Shown piece by piece: positions 54,761 through 63,387 of a DNA stretch of 64,000 bases. The translations under genes were made by a program, and so were the position numbers. The DNA lies in the NCBI RefSeq assembly GCF_003865135.1, contig NZ_BHZC01000001.1, positions 7,998,001 to 8,062,000 on the forward strand, given 5' to 3'. Position 1 is the first letter of the stretch, and the number at the start of each line of letters is the position of its first letter. The stretch comes from Streptomyces chrestomyceticus JCM 4735 (GTDB taxonomy: Bacteria; Actinomycetota; Actinomycetes; Streptomycetales; Streptomycetaceae). The notes under the pieces were generated by a model, which was not told where the DNA came from, searched no databases, and worked only from the letters and a program-made list of their open reading frames with translations.

Positions 54761-55180
54761 ATGTACGGAGCCAGTGACCACATGGGCGCCTTGGAGCGGG
54801 CGACTGCGATGGAGAGAGCCGCGCGGGCCCGAAGCGGGTGGTACGCGCGCTACCTGTGGGTCTTCGCTGCGGGACAGTCGGTGATCGTCCCGATGGCGCT
54901 GCTGTGGCACGGGTTCGCCGCCGCGCTGACCTTCACGCTGACCATGACCGCCCTGGTGTCCGGGATTTCGCTGTACGCCGCCCGGCAGCGGATCGTGCGC
55001 CGCGGGTTCGGGGTCCGGCACGGTGTGCTGATCGGTCTGTGGGCCGCGGTCTACTCCGCTTCGATCCTGTTCGGGCAACTGGTGTTCGTGGACAGTCCTC
55101 CGTTCGCGGCCGTGGCGGCGTCGGCGTGTGCCCTGCCGCTCGTCGTGGGTGCCGTCCTCGAAAGGCGACGGTCGTCGTGA
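54761..55180 (+). CDS. Small integral membrane protein
   Basis: A 139-residue protein with a polar N terminus and about four hydrophobic segments (WVFAAGQSVIVPMALLW, AALTFTLTMTALVSGISLY, VLIGLWAAVYSASILFG, FAAVAASACALPLVVGAVL). GGAGGGGG precedes ATG 54761. The stop overlaps the GTG start of a winged-helix regulator (GTGA), so the two work as a pair. This pairing is common in Streptomyces; the function is unknown. Confidence 0.75.
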   Translation: MYGASDHMGALERATAMERAARARSGWYARYLWVFAAGQSVIVPMALLWHGFAAALTFTLTMTALVSGISLYAARQRIVRRGFGVRHGVLIGLWAAVYSASILFGQLVFVDSPPFAAVAASACALPLVVGAVLERRRSS

Positions 55181-55611
55181 CGGAGGGGAGCGCCCGGGCC
55201 GGTACGGGCGGCAGCCACCCCCGCCACGCCCTCGTCCCGCTGCTCAACTCGCCCGTCCGGCTGTCCGTGGTGGCGGCGCTGTCGCCGGTCGACCGGGCCG
55301 GGTTCGCCGTGGTGCGCGATCTGGTCGAGGTCACCGACTCCGCCCTCTCCAAGCAGGTCGCGGCGCTGGAGGCGGCAGGCTGGCTGGCCGTGTCCAAGGG
55401 CCGGGCCGGGCGCCGTCCGCTGACCTGGCTGGCGCTGACCGCCGAGGGGCGCGCCGTGTATCAGCGGCACCTGGCGGCGCTGCGGGCGATCGCCGGGGGC
55501 GGCGGAGTGCGGCACGTTCCGGAGCCGGGCGGAGCCGTACCGGACGGAGACGCCGTGCTCAACGGCGTTGTCAGTCCCTCGTGTCACGATGACGGACATG
55601 AACACACCTGA
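55177..55611 (+). CDS. Winged-helix transcriptional regulator (MarR/ArsR-like)
   Basis: A 144-residue DNA-binding protein. The winged helix is NSPVRLSVVAALSPVDRAGFAVVRDLVEVTDSALSKQVAALEAAGWLAVSKGRAGRRPLTWLALTAEGRA, the pattern of single-domain MarR/ArsR-like regulators. Start GTG 55177 overlaps the membrane protein stop by 4 bp. The last 35 residues are low-complexity, and the 3' end overlaps the next gene by 23 bp. Confidence 0.82.
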   Translation: MTEGSARAGTGGSHPRHALVPLLNSPVRLSVVAALSPVDRAGFAVVRDLVEVTDSALSKQVAALEAAGWLAVSKGRAGRRPLTWLALTAEGRAVYQRHLAALRAIAGGGGVRHVPEPGGAVPDGDAVLNGVVSPSCHDDGHEHT

Positions 55612-56110
55612 ACGCACCTTCCCGCCCATGACCGCCGACGAGCGGACCACCTTGGAAGCCTGGCTCGACTTCTACCGCGCCACCCTCGCCCAGAAGTGCG
55701 ACGGCCTGACGGAGGAGCAGCTCCGTACGGCGTCGGCGGAGCCCTCCTCGCTCACCCTGCTCGGTCTCGTCCAGCACCTGACGGAGGTCGAGCGGACCTG
55801 GTTCCGCAGGGTGCTGACGGGGGAGGACGCCCCGACGGTCAGCAGTGCCGACGCCGATGTCCGGCCCGCCGACCGAGGGTTCGGCCTGGAGGCGGACGCC
55901 ACCTACGCGAAGTCCCGCCTCCTCTGGCAGACCGAGGTGGAGCACGCCCGCAAAAACTGCGCCGCCCACGCGCTGGAAGACACCGGGCTGTGGCGGGACA
56001 ACCAGGTCAGCCTGCGCTGGATCTACTCCCACATGATCGCCGAGTACGCCCGCCACTGCGGCCACGCGGACCTCATACGGGAGCGCATCGACGGGAGCAC
56101 GGGGGTCTGA
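55589..56110 (+). CDS. DinB-like (DUF664) protein
   Basis: A 173-residue four-helix-bundle protein of the DinB/DUF664 superfamily, beginning MTDMNTPERTFPPMTADERTTLEAWLDFYRATL. Three His residues at the expected metal positions (VQHLTEVERTWF, YSHMIAEYARHCGHADLIRE) are present. The family includes mycothiol- or bacillithiol-dependent transferases, but the substrate here is unknown. ATG 55598 is an alternative start. Confidence 0.85.
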   Translation: MTDMNTPERTFPPMTADERTTLEAWLDFYRATLAQKCDGLTEEQLRTASAEPSSLTLLGLVQHLTEVERTWFRRVLTGEDAPTVSSADADVRPADRGFGLEADATYAKSRLLWQTEVEHARKNCAAHALEDTGLWRDNQVSLRWIYSHMIAEYARHCGHADLIRERIDGSTGV

Positions 56111-56358
56111 CCGCCGCGGGGCACCGGGCGGCGGGGATAGGGACGCCGGGGCGCCGGGACGCTGGGGCTTCGGGGCCAAGGGTGAGGGCGGGGGCGGGCG
56201 GTGAGGCGGGATTACGTATACCGCCCAGCGGCCGGGACTCAGCAGACTGGCGCGCGAGCACGGGACACCGCGCCACCGATGCGGTGCGACGGCAGCGGTA
56301 CCGCACGCCGGCGCGCGGCCGCCCACCGCACCCCAGGTCACACCGAGCGGAGGGCATC

Positions 56359-57108
56359 GTGGCGGACGACTCGACGGCACAGGACCGGCAACTGCTGCAC
56401 GACTACTCCCGGGAGACCCGCGACCCGTACGCCCAGCGGCTGCTCGGTGAACTGCTCGGCCACGTCAACCGGGCGGAGTTCGAACGGACGGCGGGCGCGG
56501 GCGGCGGCAACACCCGTGACCTCGGCCAGGGGCGGTACACCGTCTCCTACGCCTACACGCCGGGCATGCCGCGCGCCGACCACCTCGCTGTGCTGGTCCA
56601 CGAGCTGACCCATGTCGCGGTCAACCAGGCGTACGACTCCCGGATGCTGAACTTCCCGGCACCCCGGCTCTCCGCGGCCGAGGAGGACCGGGTGCGGAAC
56701 GAGACACCCGACCGGGAGGAGGACCACCAGAACGCCCGCCTGGGGCGGGTGGACGCACGGCGCCGGGACGCCTTCGTGGACCTGGTCGTCGGCCATGTGC
56801 AGCGGCTGCTGGACGAACTGCCCTCGTCCCGGCTGTCGCCCGAGCGGCAGCGGGCGATCCGCACCAAGCTCACCGACCACATGCGGGCCCGCCCGTACCA
56901 CGAGTACGACGGCGTCCTCTCGCACCTCCTGACGTGGGCCGACCTGGACGGGGCCGACCGCTCCTCGGCCTTCTACCGGAGCCTGACCGCGATGGTGGCC
57001 CAGGCGGCCGACTGGCGGACCGCCGGCGCCGTCACCCCGCCCCGGCGCGGCCTCGTCCGCCGGATGGTCGGCGCGCTGGGCCGCTCGCTGCACATCTTCC
57101 GCCGCTAG
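56359..57108 (+). CDS. HELTH-motif metallopeptidase-like protein
   Basis: A 249-residue protein with a zinc-metallopeptidase-type HELTHVAVNQAYDSRML helix near residues 74-90; the HExxH resembles that of DUF4157-type domains. Sequence before it (ARADHLAVLVHELTH) suits a peptidase core. The rest is Arg/Asp-rich and helical, ending in a basic LVRRMVGALGRSLHIFRR. No signal peptide or membrane segment is seen. GCGGAGGG precedes GTG 56359. It lies 138 bp before the lasso precursor in the same direction. A link to the lasso pathway is possible but unsupported. Confidence 0.7.
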   Translation: MADDSTAQDRQLLHDYSRETRDPYAQRLLGELLGHVNRAEFERTAGAGGGNTRDLGQGRYTVSYAYTPGMPRADHLAVLVHELTHVAVNQAYDSRMLNFPAPRLSAAEEDRVRNETPDREEDHQNARLGRVDARRRDAFVDLVVGHVQRLLDELPSSRLSPERQRAIRTKLTDHMRARPYHEYDGVLSHLLTWADLDGADRSSAFYRSLTAMVAQAADWRTAGAVTPPRRGLVRRMVGALGRSLHIFRR

Positions 57109-57136
57109 AAACCCTGTTCGCCCGGAACCTTTGGCG

Positions 57137-57206
57137 ACAGGTGTGCGCAACCTGTGAATCATGACGGTTTGATTGACGCGTCCAGCAGTCCGCGGGGATA
57201 AAGGAT
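57137..57206 (+). promoter_or_regulatory. Probable promoter of the lasso peptide operon
   Basis: TTGACG at 57173-57178 is followed after about 18 bp by GATAAAGGAT (57197-57206), a reasonable housekeeping promoter. Just upstream an inverted repeat ACAGGT-N7-ACCTGT (57137-57155) could be an operator. CGGGAGG then lies 6 bp before the precursor ATG. Confidence 0.55.
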
Positions 57207-57246
57207 TGCAGTGATATCGGATGCACTCCGCCTTCGGGAGGTCGTC

Positions 57247-57378
57247 ATGGAAGAACAGGAAGCTCCGGACACCGTCTACCAACCGCCGATGCTGGCCGAG
57301 CTCGGTGAATTCAGTGAGGACACGCTGGGAATCGGTCATTTCTTCTCGGACGGCGCCGGCGGTTACATCGTTGTCTGA
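57247..57378 (+). CDS. Lasso peptide precursor (A)
   Basis: A 43-residue precursor. The leader carries the complete RRE-recognition pattern YxxPxLxxxGxxxxxT: Tyr11, Pro14, Leu16, Gly20, Thr26. The conserved Thr at position -2 puts cleavage after Leu27, giving the core GIGHFFSDGAGGYIVV (16 residues). Gly1 would be joined to the Asp8 side chain as an 8-residue macrolactam, with an 8-residue tail ending in hydrophobic YIVV; with no Cys this is a class II lasso. Start ATG 57247 has GGGAGG 6 bp upstream. Cyclase, RRE and peptidase genes follow directly. I do not recognise this core as a characterised lasso peptide. Confidence 0.9.
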   Translation: MEEQEAPDTVYQPPMLAELGEFSEDTLGIGHFFSDGAGGYIVV

Positions 57379-57382
57379 ATCC

Positions 57383-59218
57383 GTGCGGGGGCCGGGATTC
57401 GCGGTGCTGCCGGACACACCTGCCGGAGCGGCCGCGCGACCGGCTGTCCCGATCGCCGCACCACAGGTGGTGGCACACGCGTCCGGGCGCCCCTGGCTGG
57501 TCGGCAGGTGGGGCCGTGACCAGTGCGTCACGGCCGCGGCCGGGCCGGTACGGGTGGCGGTCATCGGGGTACGTCCGGTGACCGCCGCGCGGCTGTCCCG
57601 CCTGGCAGCCCAGGTGCGCTCGCAGGCCGATGTGGACCGCCTGGCCGCGGACCTGCCGGGCGCCTGCCACCTGGTGGTTTCCTTCGGCGGACAGATGCGT
57701 CTGCAAGGCACCGCCACCGGCCTGCGCAGGGTCGTCCACGCCCGGCTGCACGGCACCACGGTGGCCGCCGACCGGGCCGACCTGCTCGCGGCGATGACCA
57801 GGGCCTCGGTGGACGAACACGCCTTGGCGGTACGGGCGTCGTGCAGGGGCGTCCTGCCGTCGCCGCTGAGCGAACAGACCATGTGGAGCGGGGTCGTCGC
57901 GCTGCCCCCGGGAGACTGCCTGGTCTGGGACCGGGACCGAGCCCGGCAGGCGCGATGGTGGCGTCCACCGGAACCGCGAGAGCCGCTGGAGACCGGTGCG
58001 CGAGCCGTACGTACCGCGCTGGAGGCCGCGACGAGCCGACAGCCCGCCCCCGGAGAGGGGCTGAGCAGCGACCTGTCGGGCGGCATGGACTCGACCTCGC
58101 TGTGCTTCCTCGCCGCCCGCCACACCCCCGACCTGACCACCGTGCGCTGGGCCGAGGCCGAGGCGGGCAACGACGACCCCGCCTTCGCCGCCCACGCCAC
58201 GCGCCTCCTCGACCGCGCCGAGCATCTCCTCGTACCGCAGCGGCAATTGCCGAGGATTTTCGACGATCCGCAGATGCTCGCGGACACCGAGCAGCCTTTT
58301 CCGTTCACGCGCACGGCTGCCAGATTCCGGCACCTGGGAAATCTGCTCGCCCGGTCGGGTTCCCGGCGGCATCTGGCGGGTCACGGCGGTGACGAACTGT
58401 TCAGCGCGCTTCCCGGTTATCTGCATCAATTGCTGTGGCGTCACCCGGTCACCGCGATCCGTCACACGCGCGGTTATGCGGCGCTCAGGCGCTGGCCGTT
58501 GAGCGCCACGTTCGCCGGGTTGCTCCGCCCCGGGGACGTCGCGGGGTGGTGGCGTGCACAGGCCGAGCACCTCACCGCACCACCGCCGCCGCGGCGACGG
58601 CCCGTACTGGGCTGGGGCCTGTGGCCGATGCGGGTGACGCCGTGGGTCACCGACGCCGGTGTCGAGCTGACCCGGGAGGCCCTGCGGCGCACCGCCGACC
58701 AGGCCGAGACCTGGGCGGACGACCCCGGCCAGCACCAGGCCCTGCTCGTCCTGCGCTCCAGTACGTCCCTCTACCGGCCGCTGGCCCGGATGCTCGCCGG
58801 CGCCGGCGTCGAACTGGACCTGCCGTACTTCGACGACAGCGTGGTCGAAGCGGTGCTCGGCGTCCGGCTGCACGAGCGGTCCACGCCCTGGCGGTACAAG
58901 CCGCTGCTGGCCGACGCCATGCGCGGCACCGTGCCGGACCAGGTGCTGGGCCGGTCCACGAAGGGCGAGTACGGCGAAGACCTGCGCATCGGCTTCCGCC
59001 ACAACCTGCCCGCCATCCTGGACACCTTCGCCGACTCGGCCCTCGCCGCCCACGGGCTGATCGACACCGACATCCTGCGCACCCGTCTGCTCGCCCCGCA
59101 GGCCGACGAGACCACCGTGTTCGCCGTGGAGTCCCTGCTGGGGTGCGAGACCTGGCTGCGCGCCGAACGCAGCGCCGCTGCCCCCGGGAGGCCCGATGCC
59201 GCTACGCCTGCACCCTGA
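57383..59218 (+). CDS. Lasso cyclase (C), asparagine-synthetase-like
   Basis: A 611-residue homologue of McjC/LarC. The C-terminal half holds the ATP-pyrophosphatase loop SSDLSGGMDSTSL and downstream GHGGDELFSALPGYL, VELDLPYFDDSVVEAVLG and a Lys in RSTKGEYGED. The N-terminal glutaminase-like half lacks an initial Cys, as in lasso cyclases. The enzyme adenylates the Asp8 side chain and closes the ring on Gly1. GTG 57383 lies 4 bp after the precursor stop; TTG 57371, overlapping it, is an alternative. The 3' end overlaps the B1 gene by 23 bp. Confidence 0.9.
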   Translation: MRGPGFAVLPDTPAGAAARPAVPIAAPQVVAHASGRPWLVGRWGRDQCVTAAAGPVRVAVIGVRPVTAARLSRLAAQVRSQADVDRLAADLPGACHLVVSFGGQMRLQGTATGLRRVVHARLHGTTVAADRADLLAAMTRASVDEHALAVRASCRGVLPSPLSEQTMWSGVVALPPGDCLVWDRDRARQARWWRPPEPREPLETGARAVRTALEAATSRQPAPGEGLSSDLSGGMDSTSLCFLAARHTPDLTTVRWAEAEAGNDDPAFAAHATRLLDRAEHLLVPQRQLPRIFDDPQMLADTEQPFPFTRTAARFRHLGNLLARSGSRRHLAGHGGDELFSALPGYLHQLLWRHPVTAIRHTRGYAALRRWPLSATFAGLLRPGDVAGWWRAQAEHLTAPPPPRRRPVLGWGLWPMRVTPWVTDAGVELTREALRRTADQAETWADDPGQHQALLVLRSSTSLYRPLARMLAGAGVELDLPYFDDSVVEAVLGVRLHERSTPWRYKPLLADAMRGTVPDQVLGRSTKGEYGEDLRIGFRHNLPAILDTFADSALAAHGLIDTDILRTRLLAPQADETTVFAVESLLGCETWLRAERSAAAPGRPDAATPAP

Positions 59219-59456
59219 CGTGACCTCCGCCGACACCGACGACGGCACCGTCCTGCTGCACCTGGGCACCGGACGGTACTGGCAGCTCAACGCCACCGGC
59301 GCCGCCGTGCTCCGCCACCTGCTCGACGGCGACGAACCCGACCGCGTCGCCGCCGCGCTCGCCGCCCGGCACGGCATCGAAGCGGACCGCGCCGCCCGCG
59401 ACGTGCACGCCGTCGTCGGTCAACTGCGCGCCGCGAAGCTGGTGATCACCTCGTGA
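59196..59456 (+). CDS. Lasso RRE protein (B1, PqqD-like)
   Basis: An 86-residue stand-alone RiPP recognition element with the PqqD fold: an N-terminal beta region (TVLLHLGTGRYWQLNATGAAVLRHLLDG) and a helical end (VHAVVGQLRAAKLV). It binds the leader and presents the precursor to the B2 peptidase and the cyclase. It overlaps the C gene before it by 23 bp and the B2 gene after it by 4 bp. Confidence 0.9.
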   Translation: MPLRLHPDVTSADTDDGTVLLHLGTGRYWQLNATGAAVLRHLLDGDEPDRVAAALAARHGIEADRAARDVHAVVGQLRAAKLVITS

Positions 59457-59961
59457 GCGTGCCCGTCGCCCTGGCCGAACGCCGCGCCCTGCCCGTACAC
59501 CGCCGGTTCCTGCCGTTGCTGGCGGTCGCCGTCGCCCGCCCGCTGGCCGCGACCACCCCGGCCCGCCTGCGCCGGTTCCTGGAGTTCGCCCGCCGCGGCT
59601 CGGCGCCGGCCACCGCCGCACAGGCACGGGCCGCCCGGCAGCAGGTGGTGGCCGTCTCCCTGCGCTGCGCCGGGCAAGGCTGCCTGCAACGTTCCATCGC
59701 CACCGCCCTGCTCTGCCGCGCCCGCGGCACCTGGCCCACCTGGCGTACCGGCGTGCGCACCCACCCCTTCTCCGCCCACGCCTGGGTCGAAGCCGACGGG
59801 CAGCTCATCGGGAGCCGTACCCCGCAGGCCACTACCGGCCGCTGCTGACCATCGGCCCGCCACCCTCGGCGAATGAGGTGGCAACACCCTCGGCGAACGA
59901 GGTGGCAACGGCGGGCGAAGCGGATACGGCGGGCGGGGAGACACCGGACCGGCAGCCGTGA
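59453..59961 (+). CDS. Lasso leader peptidase (B2), transglutaminase-like, one-base frameshift
   Basis: A cysteine protease that removes the leader. The catalytic Cys is in RCAGQGCLQRSIATALLCRARG and the His in FSAHAWVEADGQLIG. As read, the frame then ends at 59848 in SRTPQATTGRC. One extra G in the run 59810-59812 gives GEPYPAGHYRPLLTIGP, the standard ending of B2 proteins, and continues to TGA 59959-59961 (about 169 residues). The extension contains two in-frame copies of PSANEVAT, encoded by a 24-bp tandem repeat whose period fits this frame. I therefore annotate the restored gene; without the extra base it is a truncation of the last few conserved residues. Confidence 0.8.
59862..59909. 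repeat. Two tandem 24-bp copies in the B2 3' end
   Basis: Units 59862-59885 and 59886-59909 differ at one base (GAATGAG versus GAACGAG) and encode PSANEVAT twice in the restored frame. Confidence 0.88.
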
Positions 59962-60311
59962 CATCGGCCGGCCTCAGGTAAAGCCTTGCCCACATTGTCG
60001 TAAGCGGCGGCCCATCCGCCAACCCTCCCTCTCCTGCCACCACCCGCCGAATCCGCAGCTCAAGCCCATCGTCTGCTCCTCAAACCCGCCCGCAGAGCAG
60101 GTCGTTGGGCGGCTCTCCCCGTGTTACGGCCAGGTTGACGGAGCGCCACCGCGAGGAACACCCTCGTTACATAGGTGCTCGATACAACTGATCCGTGGGA
60201 GCGCCGGGCCGCCGGGCTGCGCCCTGCCCGCACACGGCGCCCGCGTACCGCCCGTCGCCGGACCGCCGCCGGACGGCCCGCCTCCCCGGACCGGACACAG
60301 GAGGACATGGC
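59962..60311 (+). promoter_or_regulatory. Intergenic region upstream of asparagine synthetase
   Basis: These 350 bp have no supported gene. TTGACG occurs at 60135-60140 and an A/T-richer patch (TTACATAG, GATACAACTGAT) follows at 60167-60190, so the asparagine synthetase promoter probably lies here. No ABC transporter (lasso D gene) is present. Confidence 0.4.
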
Positions 60312-62156
60312 ATGTGTGGCATCACCGGCTGGATTTCCTTCGATCGTGACCTGCGCTCCGAGCAGGAGACCGTCGACGCGATGACGGAGACGATGTCCTG
60401 CCGCGGGCCCGACGACCGCGGAACGTGGGTGCAGGGCCCGGCCGCCCTCGGGCACCGCCGCCTCGCGATCATCGACCTGCCGGGCGGCCGCCAGCCGATG
60501 ACCGTGCAGCAGGCGGACGGCAGCCCGGTGGCCATCGTCTACTCGGGCGAGGCGTACAACTACCGCGAGCTGCGCGAAGAACTCGTCGGCAGGGGACACC
60601 GGTTCACCACCGAGTCCGACACCGAGGTCGTGCTGCGCGGCTACCTCGAATGGGGCGAGGCGGTCGCCGAGCGGCTCAACGGCATGTACGCGTTCGCCGT
60701 CTGGGACGAGCGGCGCCGGCGGCTCGTCATGGTGCGCGACCGCATGGGCATCAAGCCGTTCTACTACTACGAGACCCCCGACGGCGTGCTGTTCGGCTCC
60801 GAGCCCAAGGCGATCCTCGCCAACCCGCTCGCCGAGCCCCGCGTCGGCCTCGACGGCGTCCGCGAGATGTTCGCCTTCGTCAAGACCCCCGGCCACGCCG
60901 TGTGGGACGGCATGTACGAGGTCGAGCCCGGCACGGTCGTCACCGCCGACCGCGGCGGCCTGCGCCGCCACGTGTACTGGTCGCTGGAGACCCGCGCCCA
61001 CGAGGACGACCGCGACACCTCCGTGGCCCACGTCCGTACCCTGCTCGACGACATCGTCCGCCGTCAGCTCGTCTCCGACGTCCCCCGCTGCACCCTGCTC
61101 TCCGGCGGCCTCGACTCCTCCGCCATGACCGCGCTGGCGGCCCGGCAACTGAAGGAGACGGGGGAGACCGTACGCAGCTTCGCCGTCGACTTCGTCGGCC
61201 AGACCGAACACTTCGTCGCCGACGACCTCCGCGCCACCCCGGACACGCCGTACGTCCACGACGTGGCCCGCCTCTCCGGCACCGACCACCAGGACATCGT
61301 CCTGGACTCGGACGCGCTGGCCGACCCCGAGGTGCGCGCGAAGGTCATACGGGCGCGCGACATACCCGTGGGTTTCGGCGACATGGACTCCTCGCTCTAC
61401 CTCCTCTTCAAGGCGATCCGGCAGCACTCGACCGTCGCCCTCTCCGGGGAGTCCGCCGACGAGGTGTTCGGCGGCTACAAGCAGTTCTTCGACGAGGAGG
61501 CCCGCCAGGCCGACACCTTCCCCTGGCTCGTCCGCGTCGCCGAGCACTTCGGCGACGACGGCGACATCCTCGTCCCCGCGCTCGCCGACTCCCTCGACCT
61601 GCCCTCGTACGTACGCGACGGCTACCGGACCGCGGTCAAGGACATCCGGCGGCTCGACGGCGAGAGCGACTTCGAGTACCGGATGCGCAAGATGAGCTAT
61701 CTGCACCTGACCCGGTTCGTCCGCATCCTGCTCGACCGCAAGGACCGCGCGAGCATGGCCGTGGGCCTGGAGGTACGGGTGCCGTTCTGCGACCACCGGC
61801 TGGTCGAGTACGTCTACAACACGCCGTGGGCGCTGAAGTCCTTCGACGGACGCGAGAAGAGCCTGCTGCGCGAGGCCACCGCCGATGTCCTGCCGAAGTC
61901 GGTGTACGACCGGGTCAAGAGCCCCTACCCGTCGACGCAGGACCCCAAGTACGCGGTCGCCCTCCAGCAGCACGCCAAGGACCTGCTGGCCCGCTCCTCG
62001 CACCCGGTCTTCGAGATCGTCGACCGCAACTGGCTCAAGCGCGCCGCCGAGCACGCCGCCCCGCAGATCACCCAGGCGTCCCGGAAGGGCCTCGAAAAGA
62101 CGCTCGACCTGGCTCAGTGGTTGGACATCTACCGGCCCCGGCTTACCCTTTCCTGA
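60312..62156 (+). CDS. asnB: Asparagine synthetase (glutamine-hydrolysing)
   Basis: A 614-residue two-domain enzyme converting Asp, Gln and ATP to Asn and Glu. The N terminus is MCGITGW, with the catalytic Cys2 exposed after Met removal, so ATG 60312 is the required start; AGGAGG lies just upstream. The glutaminase domain shows RGPDDRG and LGHRRLAIIDL. The synthetase domain has the ATP loop LLSGGLDSSAM and SGESADEVFGGY. The intact Cys2 marks it as a true asparagine synthetase and separates it from the lasso cyclase upstream. It is probably housekeeping or cell-wall related rather than part of the lasso pathway. Confidence 0.93.
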   Translation: MCGITGWISFDRDLRSEQETVDAMTETMSCRGPDDRGTWVQGPAALGHRRLAIIDLPGGRQPMTVQQADGSPVAIVYSGEAYNYRELREELVGRGHRFTTESDTEVVLRGYLEWGEAVAERLNGMYAFAVWDERRRRLVMVRDRMGIKPFYYYETPDGVLFGSEPKAILANPLAEPRVGLDGVREMFAFVKTPGHAVWDGMYEVEPGTVVTADRGGLRRHVYWSLETRAHEDDRDTSVAHVRTLLDDIVRRQLVSDVPRCTLLSGGLDSSAMTALAARQLKETGETVRSFAVDFVGQTEHFVADDLRATPDTPYVHDVARLSGTDHQDIVLDSDALADPEVRAKVIRARDIPVGFGDMDSSLYLLFKAIRQHSTVALSGESADEVFGGYKQFFDEEARQADTFPWLVRVAEHFGDDGDILVPALADSLDLPSYVRDGYRTAVKDIRRLDGESDFEYRMRKMSYLHLTRFVRILLDRKDRASMAVGLEVRVPFCDHRLVEYVYNTPWALKSFDGREKSLLREATADVLPKSVYDRVKSPYPSTQDPKYAVALQQHAKDLLARSSHPVFEIVDRNWLKRAAEHAAPQITQASRKGLEKTLDLAQWLDIYRPRLTLS

Positions 62157-62185
62157 CCCGGACAGGGCGCGCGATGGGCTGAACG

Positions 62186-62614
62186 ATGACAATCGGTGAC
62201 GATGCGGCACTCCAGTTGGTGGTCTCCCTGAACCGGCTGACCCGCAGCCTGCGCAGGGCCGCCGCCGCGGGCGGCATCCAGCCGACACAGCTCGCCGTCC
62301 TCGCGATGCTGACCCAGCGCGGCCCCTCCCGGATCGGTGAGATCGCGACCTGGGTCCCCTGCTCCCAGCCGACCGCCACCGCGGCCGTGCTGGGACTGGA
62401 GACCGCCGGCCTGATCCGCCGCGAACCGGACCCCACGGACGGCCGGGCCAGCCGCGTCCTGGCCACCGACCGCGGCACGGCCGCGCTCGCCGAGGTCGCC
62501 CGCGGCGAGGCCGAGGTGCTGGCCAAGCGCCTCGCCTCGCTGCGGCCCGACGAGGTCCGCCGGCTCGCCGAGATCGAACCGCTGCTGCGACGCTTGGCCG
62601 AGGCGTCGGACTGA
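62186..62614 (+). CDS. MarR-family transcriptional regulator
   Basis: A 142-residue MarR protein with winged helix GGIQPTQLAVLAMLTQRGPSRIGEIATWVPCSQPTATAAVLGLETAGLIRREPDPTDGRASRVLATDRG. The DxRA.R wing motif is present (DGRASR). It lies 29 bp after asnB in the same direction. The effector is unknown. Confidence 0.9.
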   Translation: MTIGDDAALQLVVSLNRLTRSLRRAAAAGGIQPTQLAVLAMLTQRGPSRIGEIATWVPCSQPTATAAVLGLETAGLIRREPDPTDGRASRVLATDRGTAALAEVARGEAEVLAKRLASLRPDEVRRLAEIEPLLRRLAEASD

Positions 62615-62716
62615 CCGGGTGACGGACCCGGCCGACGGGCATCGCCCCTGGTGGCGCCCGCAGGGCCGGTCGGAGTAGGGACGATGACCTACGATGCGGA
62701 CCGTCGTTCTCAGGCC

Positions 62717-63127
62717 ATGGCCAGTCATAGGACAGTCACAAGTCGCACAGTCGCCTCCCTCGCCACGACCACCCTCGCGGTCACGGCCGCGGCGGCAGCG
62801 GTGTCGCTCGTCGGCGCGGCCCCCGCGTCGGCCGGCGGCCTCATCGTCATCGGGTCCCCGTCCCACGACAACACCTGCAGGAACGGAGTGGGCACGGTCG
62901 CGCGCGGAGCCGCCACGCACGGTACCGGGAACGCGGCCGGCCTGCTCGGGCAGATTCCTTTCGGCAGCCCGCTCAACCACTGCGGCGGCGCCGACCTGCC
63001 CGGCAACAAGCAGGGCAACGAAGCGCCGGACGACGACCCCGGGCTCGAATACGCGGCGAATCAGCCTCCGTCCGACACCAGATACCCCGGTGCCGGCCAG
63101 ACGGACTTCCTCAAGCTGTTCAGGTAG
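62717..63127 (+). CDS. Small secreted protein of unknown function
   Basis: A 136-residue protein with a Sec signal peptide: basic MASHRTVTSR, a hydrophobic Ala/Val-rich core (SLATTTLAVTAAAAAVSLVG) and an AxA site in APASAGG. The mature part is Gly/Asn-rich with two Cys (NTCRNG, NHCGG) and looks faintly like chaplin-type surface proteins without their signature. The start is ATG 62717; ATG 62684 is in frame. Confidence 0.65.
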   Translation: MASHRTVTSRTVASLATTTLAVTAAAAAVSLVGAAPASAGGLIVIGSPSHDNTCRNGVGTVARGAATHGTGNAAGLLGQIPFGSPLNHCGGADLPGNKQGNEAPDDDPGLEYAANQPPSDTRYPGAGQTDFLKLFR

Positions 63128-63230
63128 TCACTGCCGAAGGCGCGGCCGGCCACCGCCGAGCCGCCCGGGACGGACCCGTGGCCCGGCCCCTGCCCCGGCC
63201 CTCCGTCCCGTCCGCCCCCTTCCCCATCAA

Positions 63231-63244
63231 TGGAACACGTTCTA
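63231..63244. promoter_or_regulatory. KstR-like operator
   Basis: TGGAACACGTTCTA matches the published 14-bp KstR consensus TnnAACnnGTTnnA at every fixed position. It lies about 145 bp upstream of the acyl-CoA dehydrogenase start. The rest of the gap 63128-63387 holds no gene. Confidence 0.6.
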
Positions 63245-63387
63245 CTGTGCCCACGACCCAGAACCCGACGGCCCGTCAGAAAACAGCTCCCGCGCCGCGC
63301 CGTGCCACGCCGTACCGCGCCCGCCGTGCGCCGGAGCGCGTACGTGTCTCCGTACCACCATCCGGGCCGGTCAGACCAGGAGGGGCC

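Noticed and set aside
57221..57382. N-terminal extension of the lasso cyclase to ATG 57221
   Set aside because: It would run through the precursor gene in another frame; the extension has no homology-like sequence and GTG 57383 fits the usual C protein length.
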